Of a DNA stretch of 64,000 nt, positions 54,078 through 62,959 are shown one piece after another; position 1 is the stretch's first letter, and each line of letters starts with the position of its first letter. The stretch lies in the NCBI GenBank assembly GCA_036924835.1, contig JBAGRR010000001.1, positions 3,239,001 to 3,303,000 of the forward strand, in the 5' to 3' direction. A program made the position numbers and the translations under genes. The DNA comes from Nitrobacteraceae bacterium AZCC 1564. Its GTDB lineage: Bacteria > Pseudomonadota > Alphaproteobacteria > Rhizobiales > Xanthobacteraceae. The notes beneath the pieces were generated by a model. That model was not told the DNA's origin, did no database searches, and saw only the letters and a program-made list of their open reading frames with translations.

Positions 54078-55712
54078 ATGTCGAATGAGATGCCTACCGC
54101 AAGCGACCTGCGGGCGCTTGCCGAACAATCCAATGCTTGGCCTTTCGAGCAGGCCAAGAAAATCGTCGAACGGCTGAAGAAGACGCCGAAAGACGAGGTG
54201 TTGTTCGAGACCGGTTATGGCCCCTCCGGCTTGCCGCATATCGGAACGTTCGGCGAAGTGGCGCGGACGACCATGGTCCGTCATGCCTTTCGCGTTCTCA
54301 CCGAAGACAAGATCAAGACCCGGTTGCTGGCGTTCTCCGACGATATGGACGGTCTGCGCAAGGTGCCGGACAATGTGCCCAACAAGGAAATGCTGGAGCA
54401 GGATCTCGGCAAGCCGCTCACGAGCGTGCGCGATCCGTTCGGCACGCATCCAAGCTTCGGCGAGCACAACAATGCGCGGCTGCGCGCATTCCTGGATACC
54501 TTTGGCTTCGATTACGAGTTCGCGAGTTCGACCGAATACTACAAATCCGGCCGTTTCGACGCGACGCTGCTCCGCATGCTGGAGAACATCGACAATGTGA
54601 TGGCTATTATGCTGCCGTCGCTGCGCGAGGAGCGGGCCGCGAGCTACTCGCCATTTCTTCCGATCTCGCCGCGCACCGGCGTGGTGCTGCAGGTGCCGAT
54701 TGTGGCGCACGACGTGAAGGCCGGGACAGTATCGTACGACGATCCTGATACGAAGGAACGTGTCACTGTTCCTGTCACTGCCGGTCATTGCAAACTGCAG
54801 TGGAAGCCGGATTGGGCCATGCGCTGGGTCGCGCTCGGCGTTGATTACGAGATGGCCGGCAAGGATCTGATCGACTCGGTGAAGCTGTCCGGCAAGATCT
54901 GCAGCGCGCTTGGCGGCACGCCGCCGGAAGGCTTCAACTACGAACTCTTCCTCGACGAGAAGGGCCAGAAGATCTCAAAGTCGAAGGGCAACGGCCTGAC
55001 GATCGACGAGTGGCTGCGCTACGCCTCGCCGGAGTCGCTGTCGCTGTTCATGTACAGAGAGCCGAAGGCAGCGAAGCGCCTTTATTTCGATGTCATCCCG
55101 CGCAACGTGGATGACTATCAGCAGTTCATCGACGGCTATCCGCGTCAGGACGGCAAGCAGCGCCTGAGCAATCCGGTGTGGCACATCCATTCCGGGCAGC
55201 CGCCGCAGGGCGACATGCCGGTCACCTTCCAGTTGCTGCTGACGCTGGTGTCATCATCGAATGCGGAGAATGCCGAAACCCTGTGGGGCTTTATCGGCCG
55301 CTACCGCCCCGGCGTAACGCCGAAGACGCATCCGAAACTCGATGCGATGGTCGGCTATGCCATCAACTATTATCGCGACTTTGTGGCGCCCACAAAGCAG
55401 TTCCGGCAACCGACGGACAGCGAACGCGTCGCCTTGCAGGACTTGCGAGAGGCGTTGTCGCAATTGTCGCCGGACGCGACAGCCGAGGATATTCAGAACG
55501 TGGTCTATGAAATCGGACGCCGCGAGCCGTTCCTTGATCACGTGAAGAAGGGCAAGGACGGCCGCCCCGGCGTCTCGCTTGATTGGTTCAATATGCTCTA
55601 TCAGGTGCTGCTCGGACAGGAGAAGGGGCCGCGCTTTGGCTCGTTCGTGGCGGTCTATGGCGTGCCGAACGCCATCGCTATGATCGACGGCGCGCTGGCG
55701 CGATCGACCTGA
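54078..55712 (+). CDS. lysS: Lysyl-tRNA synthetase, class I
   Basis: A 544-residue class I lysine--tRNA ligase (LysRS1, the archaeal type), distinct from the usual bacterial class II enzyme. The HIGH-like signature is [10 protein letters not shown] near residue 55 and KMSKS is KISKSKGNG near residue 298. The Zn-knuckle-like region seen in archaeal forms is not obvious. Class I LysRS is the normal enzyme in many alphaproteobacteria, and full length with both motifs means it is probably the cell's main lysyl-tRNA synthetase. The RBS is weak (GGAGAATTCG before ATG 54078). Confidence 0.95.
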   Translation: MSNEMPTASDLRALAEQSNAWPFEQAKKIVERLKKTPKDEVLFETGYGPSGLPHIGTFGEVARTTMVRHAFRVLTEDKIKTRLLAFSDDMDGLRKVPDNVPNKEMLEQDLGKPLTSVRDPFGTHPSFGEHNNARLRAFLDTFGFDYEFASSTEYYKSGRFDATLLRMLENIDNVMAIMLPSLREERAASYSPFLPISPRTGVVLQVPIVAHDVKAGTVSYDDPDTKERVTVPVTAGHCKLQWKPDWAMRWVALGVDYEMAGKDLIDSVKLSGKICSALGGTPPEGFNYELFLDEKGQKISKSKGNGLTIDEWLRYASPESLSLFMYREPKAAKRLYFDVIPRNVDDYQQFIDGYPRQDGKQRLSNPVWHIHSGQPPQGDMPVTFQLLLTLVSSSNAENAETLWGFIGRYRPGVTPKTHPKLDAMVGYAINYYRDFVAPTKQFRQPTDSERVALQDLREALSQLSPDATAEDIQNVVYEIGRREPFLDHVKKGKDGRPGVSLDWFNMLYQVLLGQEKGPRFGSFVAVYGVPNAIAMIDGALARST

Positions 55713-55720
55713 TCCATTGA

Positions 55721-55752
55721 CGATGGTGCGCCCTTATGAGGCGTCACCATCG
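55721..55752. terminator. Hairpin between convergent lysS and S24-like gene
   Basis: CGATGGTG and GCC pair with GGC and CACCATCG around CTTATGA, with small mismatches. No T run, so terminator function is inferred from its position between two convergent genes. Confidence 0.45.
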
Positions 55753-55775
55753 GGCTCCTGCACGACGTCGTTTTC

Positions 55776-56402
55776 TTATTGGCTCGCCCACACGATACGC
55801 GCCATCCATTCGACGTCGGAGATGGCCAGTGTGCGCTCGCTGTGGCCGGGATCCACGGATTGCAGCTCGATGGTCTTTGCGGTTCGTCGGCGCAGTTCCT
55901 TGAGCATGATTTCGCCATTCCTGGCTTTCAGCACGACCCGATCGCCGCGACGAACCGGAGCTGCGGGTGACACCACAATGATATCGCCGTCGCGGTAGGT
56001 CGGCCTCATCGCATCGCCGGAAATTTCCAGAGCATAGGCGTGTTGATCGCTGACCGATGGAAGCCCCACCTCGTCCCAGCCGTCGCCGGTAGGCAAGCCA
56101 CTTTGGTCGAAGCGGCCGCTCGCGCCTGCCTCCGCAAAGCTCAGAAGCGGAACGGATTGTACGGTGCGTGCCGTCTCATCGATCAGTTGGACGAAGGTGT
56201 GGATCGTCGTCCCTGTGGCGGCGAGCGCCTTCGATACGGATTCCGTCGATGGCCATCGCTCGCGGCCGTCACTGGTGACGCGCTTCGATTTGTTGAATGT
56301 CGTGGGATCGAGCCCGGCGCGTTTTGCGAGTGCTGATGGCGATAGCCCTGCCTGTGCGGCAAGGCGGTCGAGTGCCGTCCAGATCTGGTTGTGGGTCAGC
56401 AT
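55776..56402 (-). CDS. HTH regulator with S24 peptidase-like domain lacking the catalytic Ser
   Basis: A 208-residue protein: helix-turn-helix (about 20-70, AGLSPSALAKRAGLDPTTFN) plus a LexA/S24-type domain. An Ala-Gly pair at 92-93 (FAEAGASG) matches the LexA cleavage site, and Lys168 (MLKEL) the catalytic lysine. The nucleophile position reads GDAM instead of GDSM, with Ala131, so self-cleavage should be lost. It could be a non-cleavable repressor. It lies alone on the minus strand, next to the largest palindrome cluster. Confidence 0.85.
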   Translation of the reverse strand: MLTHNQIWTALDRLAAQAGLSPSALAKRAGLDPTTFNKSKRVTSDGRERWPSTESVSKALAATGTTIHTFVQLIDETARTVQSVPLLSFAEAGASGRFDQSGLPTGDGWDEVGLPSVSDQHAYALEISGDAMRPTYRDGDIIVVSPAAPVRRGDRVVLKARNGEIMLKELRRRTAKTIELQSVDPGHSERTLAISDVEWMARIVWASQ

Positions 56403-56521
56403 GGTGTTTGCCGCGAATGCTAAGCCGGGTCGACCGGATCCGGGCAGTGACTTTTATCAAGGAGTTAGGAATTATTACCTTAAGTCATCGACGCCCGCAA
56501 TCCGCCCCTGCGGCGGGCATA

Positions 56522-56853
56522 TGAGTGGAGCGGATTTGACATTCGCTACTCGTCGCGCAGCGGGTTCGTTCGGCGAATGTCAAATCCGAAGCCCCACTAG
56601 CAGTTTGTAATTACTAGTGGTTCTTTGATTCTAACATTTGCAACGATATCCGCCGAAACGGGATGCAAATGTTAGAATCGAACCACTAGTGTCCCGGTTC
56701 TGACATTCGTATCTGTTTGCGGCTAGCTCGTTTACGAATGTCAGAACCTGAGGGACACTAGCAAGGTTATGAATCTAGTGCGGTTTTGTATCTGACGTTC
56801 GTATGATGGACCTGTGGCCAATTCCGATACGAACGTCAGATACACCGCACTAG
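56522..56853. repeat. Cluster of four CTAG palindromes (two pairs)
   Basis: Hairpins 56522-56600 (arms around GGATTTGACATTCGC), 56614-56689 (GATTCTAACATTTGCA), 56686-56761 (GGTTCTGACATTCGTA) and 56775-56853 (GTATCTGACGTTCGTA). Spacers CAGTTTGTAATTA and CAAGGTTATGAAT separate hairpins 1-2 and 3-4. Hairpins 2 and 3 share one CTAG (56686-56689). In all four the spacer-side arm has a 3-nt excess. The cluster lies between the S24 regulator start and the DUF952-pyrD genes. Confidence 0.92.
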
Positions 56854-56952
56854 CCTTGAAGTCGCCGAAGCGCGCCGATACGGTCGGCGGCGAGATCGAC
56901 CTGATCCCGAAAATTTCAAAAAATCCAACGGCTAACCGAAACCCACATACCT

Positions 56953-57297
56953 GTGTCCACGATTTACAAAGTTTGCCCCGCCTCAGCTTGGCGTGAGGCC
57001 GAGCGTCAGGGCGTCTATTGCGGCAGCGCCGACGACCGGCGCGATGGCTTTATACATTTTTCCACGGCGACCCAATTGCCTGGCACCCTCGCCAAGCATT
57101 TTGCCGGTCAGACTGGACTTTTTTTAGTCGCGATCGATGCTGATGAGCTTGGCGATGCGTTGAAGTGGGAGCCGTCACGCGGTGGAGAGTTGTTTCCCCA
57201 CCTTTACGGCGAACTGGATCTCGGCGCAGTGAGAGAGATTTTTGAGTTGCATACTCGCTCCGATGGCTCGCATGACATTCCGGAGCTGCTCAAGTGA
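56953..57297 (+). CDS. DUF952 domain protein
   Basis: A 114-residue protein of DUF952, a small compact domain of unknown function that includes GFIHFSTATQLPGTLAKHFAG and LKWEPSRGGELFPHLYGELDLGAV. The conserved His in FIHFS and the Arg/Glu residues suggest a nucleotide-like ligand, but this is unproven. It begins at GTG 56953. Its last four bases overlap the pyrD start (GTGA), so the two are cotranslated, which links it loosely to pyrimidine biosynthesis. Confidence 0.9.
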   Translation: MSTIYKVCPASAWREAERQGVYCGSADDRRDGFIHFSTATQLPGTLAKHFAGQTGLFLVAIDADELGDALKWEPSRGGELFPHLYGELDLGAVREIFELHTRSDGSHDIPELLK

Positions 57298-58388
57298 TCC
57301 GCGCCTTTGATACATTCACCCTGCCGTTGCTGCGACGGCTCGATGCGGAAGATGCGCATCGGCTGGCGATTGGTGGATTGCGGATGATTCCTCCGGGCAA
57401 GCCGCGTCCCAGCGATCCGCAACTTGCCGTGCGGGCGTTCGGTTTGAACTTTCCGAATCCGGTGGGGATGGCTGCAGGCTTTGACAAGAACGCCGAAGTG
57501 CCGGATGCGCTGTTGCGGCTGGGCTTTGGGTTTGTCGAGGTCGGCACTGTGACGCCGATGCCGCAGGCGGGCAATCCGCGCCCACGGCTGTTCCGTCTCG
57601 AACGGGATTCGGCCGTCATCAATCGCATGGGATTCAACAACGATGGCGCCGAGGCTGCGCTGCGGCGTCTCGCGGCGCGTGCAGGGCACGGCGGAATCGT
57701 CGGTGTGAATATTGGTGCCAACAAGGATTCGGCGGATCGCACGGCGGACTATGTTCGGCTGATTGAACTGTTCGCACCGGTTGCCAGCTATTTCACCGTG
57801 AATGTGTCGTCGCCGAATACGCCAGGGCTTCGCAATCTGCAGCAGGCCGCGGCCCTGGATGATTTGCTGGCGCGGGTGATCGATGCACGGGAGCGCGTGC
57901 GCAAGAACGCTGGCGATTCGCCGCTGCTTCTGAAGATCGCGCCGGACCTGACATTGGCGGAGCTCGATGATGTGGTTCACATCGCGCGCTCGCGGCGCGT
58001 CGACGGCATGATTGTCGGCAATACCACGATATCGAGGCCGGCCTCATTGCGGGATCTGATTCGATCGAAAGAGCAGGGTGGACTGTCGGGGCGGCCGTTA
58101 CTGCGGCTGTCGACCCGCATGGTGGCGGAAACCTATGTCCGCACTGAAGGTGCCTTCCCTCTGATCGGCGTTGGTGGCATCGACACGGGCGGAGCCGCGT
58201 TGATGAAGATCCGCGCCGGAGCCACCTTGATCCAGGTTTACTCCTCGCTCGTTTACAAGGGCCTTGGATTGGTGGACGACATCAAGGCGGACCTCGTGTC
58301 CACTCTGCGACGCACCGGGCGTGATCACCTTTCTGAAATTGTGGGCGCGGATGCCGCGACCATCACAGCCGAACCTTGGCCAGAATAG
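57294..58388 (+). CDS. pyrD: Quinone-dependent dihydroorotate dehydrogenase
   Basis: A 364-residue class 2 enzyme that oxidises dihydroorotate to orotate and passes electrons to the quinone pool, the fourth step of UMP synthesis. The N-terminal amphipathic helices anchor it to the inner membrane. FMN and substrate motifs: NPVGMAAGFDKNAEVPDALLRLGFGFVEVGTVTPM, INRMGFNNDG and FTVNVSSPNTPGLRNLQ, with the catalytic Ser in NVSSPNTP. Starts at GTG 57294 in an overlap with DUF952. Full length. Confidence 0.96.
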   Translation: MIRAFDTFTLPLLRRLDAEDAHRLAIGGLRMIPPGKPRPSDPQLAVRAFGLNFPNPVGMAAGFDKNAEVPDALLRLGFGFVEVGTVTPMPQAGNPRPRLFRLERDSAVINRMGFNNDGAEAALRRLAARAGHGGIVGVNIGANKDSADRTADYVRLIELFAPVASYFTVNVSSPNTPGLRNLQQAAALDDLLARVIDARERVRKNAGDSPLLLKIAPDLTLAELDDVVHIARSRRVDGMIVGNTTISRPASLRDLIRSKEQGGLSGRPLLRLSTRMVAETYVRTEGAFPLIGVGGIDTGGAALMKIRAGATLIQVYSSLVYKGLGLVDDIKADLVSTLRRTGRDHLSEIVGADAATITAEPWPE

Positions 58389-58427
58389 GTTTGGCCGGAA
58401 TAAATTTCAGCAGGTTTGTGGTGTTAT

Positions 58428-59741
58428 TTAAGCGAAGGTCGTTTGGACCAGCGCCGGATAGCGCCACGCCTGCAGCAGGCCGCGCGCGAGGAAGAAGGTT
58501 AGCAAAGCGATCCAAAGCCCAGCATTGCCGAAGGGAAGCAGCAGCGCCCACGAACACAAATAGATGATGAAGGACGCGAGCATCAGGTTGCGCATGTCGC
58601 GGGCCCACGTCGCGCCGATATAAATGCCGTCATAGCTATAGGCCATGACGCCGCAGACAGGAGCCAATGCGGCGAACCACATAAAGTCCCGTGCGACGGT
58701 GCGAACCTGCGGGCTTGTGGTCATGACGTCGATCAGGCTTGCGCCGCCCAACGCGAATGCGATTGTGACGGTGGCGCCGAATGCAAATCCCCAACGAACC
58801 ACCAGCCTGACGGCCTGCGAGAAATTCTTGCGGTCGCGTGCACCGAGACTGCTGCCGCACAACTGTTCTGCTGCATTTGCGAGCCCGTCGAGGAAGAATG
58901 AGCCGATCAAAATAAAATTGTTCAGGACCGCATTGGCAGCGAGTACATCGTCGCCAGCACGCGCTCCTTGCGCGGTGAAAAACAGAAACGCGCCAATCAG
59001 CGCCGCAGTGCGGATCATGATGTCGCGGTTGATGGCCAGCATATGGAGAAGTTTCGCCCGGTCGAACAAGGCGTGGCGGGAAACGGCGATGCGACCGCCG
59101 AGAAGGCGCCATATGACGACGGCGCCTGCGATCAACCCGATCGCTTCAGCAATGATCGCTGCGACAGCGGCGCCAGTAATGCCCCAGTCGAGGCCGAGTA
59201 CCAGCCATGTCGTCATTGCCATGTTGACGACGTTGATCACGATCTGAAGGGCGAGCGCGATGCCGGTGCGGGCCTGGCCAACCAGCCAGCCGAGCACAAC
59301 ATAGTTTGCCAGCACGAACGGCGCCGACCAGAGCCGGATCGAGAAGTAGAGTCGGGCGGCACGGGTCACCGCATCGCTCCCGCCCATGAGACCCAGCATC
59401 AGAGTGGAGAGCGGAGCTTGCAGGATGATCAGGAAGATGCCGACGGCGGTGGCGATCAGTACCGCTCGGATCAATACGGCTTGAACTTCCGTGTGATCTT
59501 TGGCGCCCACGGCTTGCGCAGCAAATGCAACGGTCCCCATGCGCAGGAAACCGAACAGCCAGAACATGCAGTCAAAGATGACGGAGGCGATCGCGACGCC
59601 GCCGAGCAGCGCAGGCTCACCGAGGCGGCCGATGACGGCCGTTGCCACGATGCCGAGAAATGGCGTCGTGAGATTGGCGAGCATAGCCGGGCCCGCAATC
59701 GCAAAGACCCGGCGCGAGGTGACGTGAAACGGTTCGGTCAA
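58428..59741 (-). CDS. MATE family efflux transporter (DinF-like)
   Basis: A 437-residue, 12-helix MATE transporter of the NorM/DinF-like group. It opens FAIAGPAMLANLTTPFLGIVATAVIGRLG and has the paired second-half motif AALIGAFLFFTAQGARAGDDVLAANAVLNNFILIGSFFLDGLANAAEQL. Start is TTG at 59741, immediately after the TGA of the DUF6460 gene (no base between), so translation is coupled. The paralogue at 38744 is unrelated in position. Substrate unknown. Confidence 0.9.
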   Translation of the reverse strand: MTEPFHVTSRRVFAIAGPAMLANLTTPFLGIVATAVIGRLGEPALLGGVAIASVIFDCMFWLFGFLRMGTVAFAAQAVGAKDHTEVQAVLIRAVLIATAVGIFLIILQAPLSTLMLGLMGGSDAVTRAARLYFSIRLWSAPFVLANYVVLGWLVGQARTGIALALQIVINVVNMAMTTWLVLGLDWGITGAAVAAIIAEAIGLIAGAVVIWRLLGGRIAVSRHALFDRAKLLHMLAINRDIMIRTAALIGAFLFFTAQGARAGDDVLAANAVLNNFILIGSFFLDGLANAAEQLCGSSLGARDRKNFSQAVRLVVRWGFAFGATVTIAFALGGASLIDVMTTSPQVRTVARDFMWFAALAPVCGVMAYSYDGIYIGATWARDMRNLMLASFIIYLCSWALLLPFGNAGLWIALLTFFLARGLLQAWRYPALVQTTFA

Positions 59742-60047
59742 TCAACGTGGCCGATTTGAGCTGAACACCCGTGAAATCAACCAGATCGGAACGACGATCA
59801 CTGCACCGAGCAAGAAGTACCGCCACAAGCTGTTGACCGCATCGAACCCGAAATTCCAGACCCATTCGAGCAGGCGGCGAATGCTTTCGACGATGTTCCA
59901 AGGATCGAAGCCGATGGCTGCCAGAACCACACCGACCAGGATCGACAACAAAATCAGCCGCAGCAGCACCGACAGCGGCGAGCCGCCGAGAAAGCGCGAC
60001 AGGTTGTCGTCTCTGGCGGGCAATTCTTTCACGTCGTCCGGCATCAT
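59742..60047 (-). CDS. DUF6460 small membrane protein
   Basis: A 101-residue protein with two hydrophobic helices (VLLRLILLSILVGVVLAAIG and the C-terminal YFLLGAVIVVPIWLISRVF) and a conserved GFDPWNIVESIRRLLEWVWNFGFDA core between them. This matches DUF6460, a domain restricted to alphaproteobacteria with no known function. It is first in an operon with the MATE pump. Confidence 0.85.
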   Translation of the reverse strand: MMPDDVKELPARDDNLSRFLGGSPLSVLLRLILLSILVGVVLAAIGFDPWNIVESIRRLLEWVWNFGFDAVNSLWRYFLLGAVIVVPIWLISRVFSSNRPR

Positions 60048-60075
60048 GGTCTCCCAAGTGGTGCTTCGCCTGTAT

Positions 60076-60150
60076 CTAGTGTCCCGATTCCGAAGTCCGC
60101 ATTCCAGAATCGCCGCACGAATGATGCGGACCTCTGAACCGCCACACTAG
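60076..60150. repeat. Solitary CTAG palindrome with hybrid arms
   Basis: Left arm CTAGTGTCCCGATTCCGAAG is the outer arm of the GTGTCC hairpin type; the right arm, read from its end, is CTAGTGTGGCGGTTCAGAGG, the outer arm of the GTGTGG type. These two types normally sit in separate hairpins of one pair (for example 5301-5467). The copy therefore looks like a pair whose inner arms and spacer were lost. It lies between DUF6460 and the DNA ligase gene. Confidence 0.85.
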
Positions 60151-60191
60151 GCGCAGCATAGCACGCCAGATGGGAAATCGCGCCTTCCCCG

Positions 60192-61868
60192 TCAATGTTT
60201 CTCGGGGAGGCCAGGTGATGAATTTCGGGCTTCGGAGATTAACATTCGTTCAAGGGTCTCAAGCCTATCAGCATCGCGCGGCGGCTTGTCCCAGCGCAGG
60301 CGATTGATTCGGGGGAAACGCATGGCGATTCCTGACTTATGCCGTGCCGAGCGTGCCAATCCCTCGAACGCAACTTCAAACACGAGGCCCTGATCGGGCT
60401 CGTGCACGACGTGCCGCACCGGACCGAATTTCTCGGTGGTGTTACGGCGAACGAAGCGGTCGATTTGAATCAATTCCTCGTCGGTAAAACCGAAATACGC
60501 CTTGCCGACCGGGATCAACTGGTCGCTTTCACCCTCATTCGTCCAGACGCCGAACGTGTAGTCGGAATAATAGGACGAACGCTTGCCGTGGCCGCGTTGG
60601 GCGTACATCAGCACCGCGTCGATGATGTGCGGATCGCGCTTCCACTTCCACCACTGACCTTTCGGGCGGCCCGGCAAATACGGCGCATCGCGGCGCTTCA
60701 ACATCACGCCTTCGATCGCCTCGGCGTTTTCACCGGCGCCTGCACTGGCAGGATTGGCCCGAGCTGCAGCCAGATCGTCCCATGTTGTGAATGGGATGAT
60801 CGGCGAGAGATCGATCCGCGGATCGTCGAGCTGCGCAACGAAGGTCTCAAGCTTTGCCCGCCGTTCGACGAATGTCAGCATACGCAGGTCATTGTCGCCG
60901 TCGCTCAGAAGATCATAAGCGCGCAGATGGATCGGGTAGTCCTTCATCAGCTTTGGTGTGACCGTCTTGCGGTTGAGCCGTTGCTGCAGGACATTGAACG
61001 TTTGAACGCGTCTATCGCGCAGGACCAGCAGTTCACCGTCGATCGCGCCCGGTTGCCACAACGAAGGCACGAGATCGGGAAAGCTCTTGGTGATGTCTTC
61101 CCCGGTCCGGGAGTAGAATCGTGTGACGATAGCATCGTGCTCATTGCGGCCGCTGACGGCCTGAACACGGATGCCGTCCCACTTCCACTCAGCCGCGAAG
61201 TCCTCCGGTGCAAGGCTCGCGAAGTCAGCGTCTTCGATGGCGTGTGCGAGCATCACAGGCCGGAACGGCGCCGCATCGCGATTGACCGGCTTGTCTGCGC
61301 GTCCTTCAAGCCACGCGAACAGATCGAGATAGGGCGGAGCAAGTCCTGGCCATAGCAGTTCGACGTCGTGCGCGTCCTTGTCGCCGAGCGCTGCGGCGGC
61401 GGTTTTGGCAAGTCGCGCAGAGACACCGATGCGCAGACCGCCGGTCACGAGCTTGAGAAGCGCCCATCGGCCCGTCTCATCGAGTTCATCAAGCCAGCGC
61501 ACGAGCTGTCCGGGAATTTCGGTCTTGCCAAGCATATTGAAGGTGGTGACCACTTCCGTCAGCGTAGGCGGCGGCGGCAAATTGGTGGCGCGTCTGTCCG
61601 CGGGCCACATCAAAGCAACGGTTTCAGACAGATCGCCGACATAGTCATAGGACAGCGCGAACAACACTGGATCGGTACGGGCGCCGATAAGATCGCGGAT
61701 CAGTCCGGCCTTCGCATGACGAAAGGATAAAGCTCCGGTCAATGCCGCCAGTGCGTAGCCGCGGTCCGGGTCCGGCACTTCGCGAAAGTAATTGGTGATC
61801 AGCCGCAGTTTGTTGTTGCGTCCGGGCTCGTAGGCAAGGCGGTCGAGCAGTTGGGCAAAGCGATTCAT
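60192..61868 (-). CDS. ATP-dependent DNA ligase (cisplatin damage response type)
   Basis: A 558-residue ligase of the type that accompanies a ligase-associated exonuclease in many Proteobacteria. The N-terminal all-helical DNA-binding domain (about 1-200) is followed by the nucleotidyl-transfer core: AMP-accepting Lys229 in EWKWDGIRV, GEDITKSFPDL, and motif V (LKRRDAPYLPGRPKGQWWKWK). The OB-fold domain closes the protein. It overlaps the exonuclease gene by 4 bp (ATGA), so the pair acts as a unit in DNA repair. A role in cross-link or break repair is known for this family, not shown here. Confidence 0.93.
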   Translation of the reverse strand: MNRFAQLLDRLAYEPGRNNKLRLITNYFREVPDPDRGYALAALTGALSFRHAKAGLIRDLIGARTDPVLFALSYDYVGDLSETVALMWPADRRATNLPPPPTLTEVVTTFNMLGKTEIPGQLVRWLDELDETGRWALLKLVTGGLRIGVSARLAKTAAAALGDKDAHDVELLWPGLAPPYLDLFAWLEGRADKPVNRDAAPFRPVMLAHAIEDADFASLAPEDFAAEWKWDGIRVQAVSGRNEHDAIVTRFYSRTGEDITKSFPDLVPSLWQPGAIDGELLVLRDRRVQTFNVLQQRLNRKTVTPKLMKDYPIHLRAYDLLSDGDNDLRMLTFVERRAKLETFVAQLDDPRIDLSPIIPFTTWDDLAAARANPASAGAGENAEAIEGVMLKRRDAPYLPGRPKGQWWKWKRDPHIIDAVLMYAQRGHGKRSSYYSDYTFGVWTNEGESDQLIPVGKAYFGFTDEELIQIDRFVRRNTTEKFGPVRHVVHEPDQGLVFEVAFEGLARSARHKSGIAMRFPRINRLRWDKPPRDADRLETLERMLISEARNSSPGLPEKH

Positions 61869-62932
61869 GATGCGGATGCCTCATCCACCGCGGTACCGTC
61901 TTCATCCTCGTCGCCATACCCCACCAGATCCAGCGGACGGGCTTTCAGTCCCTTGCTCTGGCACCAGTGGACCAGCGCATCCTCCTGACCGTGGGTCACC
62001 CAGACTTCGCCGGCGCCGGTCGCGTTGATGGTCGCGCACAGCCCGTCCCAATCGGCGTGATCGGAGATCACCAACGGCAATTCGATTCCCTTTTGCCGCG
62101 CGCGGGCGCGCACGCGCATCCAGCCGGACGCGAATGCGGCGACAGGATCTGGAAATCGCCGTGTCCAGATATCCGTGATCGCAGAAGGCGGCGCCAGCGT
62201 GATGGTGCCGGCGAGGTCTGCCTTCTTCATGCCTTTGGCGGAGCGCAGCTCTCCGAGCGAAACGCCGCGGCTTTCATAATAGCGAGTGATCTTCTCCATC
62301 GCGCCGTGCAGATAGATCGGCGCGTCGTACCCGGCCTCGCGAATGAGCGCGATGACGCGCTGCGCCTTGCCGAGCGAATAGGCGCCGACCAGATGTGCGC
62401 GCTCCGGAAACAGTGCGGCCGATGCGAGTAACTTCGCGATTTCTCCGATCGGGTCGCTGTGGCGAAATACCGGCAATCCGAATGTCGCCTCGGTGATGAA
62501 AACGTCGCACGGCACGATCTCGAACGGGGCACAGGTGGGATCAGGCGTATCCTTATAGTCCCCGGATGCGACGATGCGCGTCTTGCCGCTGGTTACGGCG
62601 ATTTGCGCTGAGCCGAGCACGTGGCCGGCTGGATGAAACGTAACGCTCACATCGCCGAGCATGACTGTCTCACCGTAGGTGATGGCTTGCGTGGTGCGCG
62701 CGAAGTTGTCGCCGTAGCGCAGCCGCATCATGTCGAGGGTTTCCTGCGTGGCCAGAACAGCGCCGTGCCCCGGGCGCGCGTGATCGGAGTGACCGTGGGT
62801 AATCAGCGCCCGCTCGACAGGCCGCACTGGATCGATGTGAAACCCGCCAGGTTTGCAGCAAAGTCCGGCGGCGACGGGTATGAGGATGTCTTGCGGACGC
62901 ATCTCGGATATATAGGCGGCCCTAAGCGTCAT
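61865..62932 (-). CDS. Ligase-associated DNA exonuclease (metallo-beta-lactamase fold)
   Basis: A 355-residue nuclease of the SNM1/Pso2-like 'ligase-associated' family. The di-metal motif HGHSDH (46-51) and later HPAGHVLGSAQI and SGDYKDTPDP supply further ligands. The C-terminal part includes ISDHADWDGL, a beta-CASP-like motif. It is upstream of and overlaps the DNA ligase gene. ATG 62932 begins just outside the palindromic repeat; ATG 62902 (MRPQDILI) may be the real start. Confidence 0.9.
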   Translation of the reverse strand: MTLRAAYISEMRPQDILIPVAAGLCCKPGGFHIDPVRPVERALITHGHSDHARPGHGAVLATQETLDMMRLRYGDNFARTTQAITYGETVMLGDVSVTFHPAGHVLGSAQIAVTSGKTRIVASGDYKDTPDPTCAPFEIVPCDVFITEATFGLPVFRHSDPIGEIAKLLASAALFPERAHLVGAYSLGKAQRVIALIREAGYDAPIYLHGAMEKITRYYESRGVSLGELRSAKGMKKADLAGTITLAPPSAITDIWTRRFPDPVAAFASGWMRVRARARQKGIELPLVISDHADWDGLCATINATGAGEVWVTHGQEDALVHWCQSKGLKARPLDLVGYGDEDEDGTAVDEASAS

Positions 62933-62959
62933 TCGAGTCTGCCCATATTTGCGCAGTTG

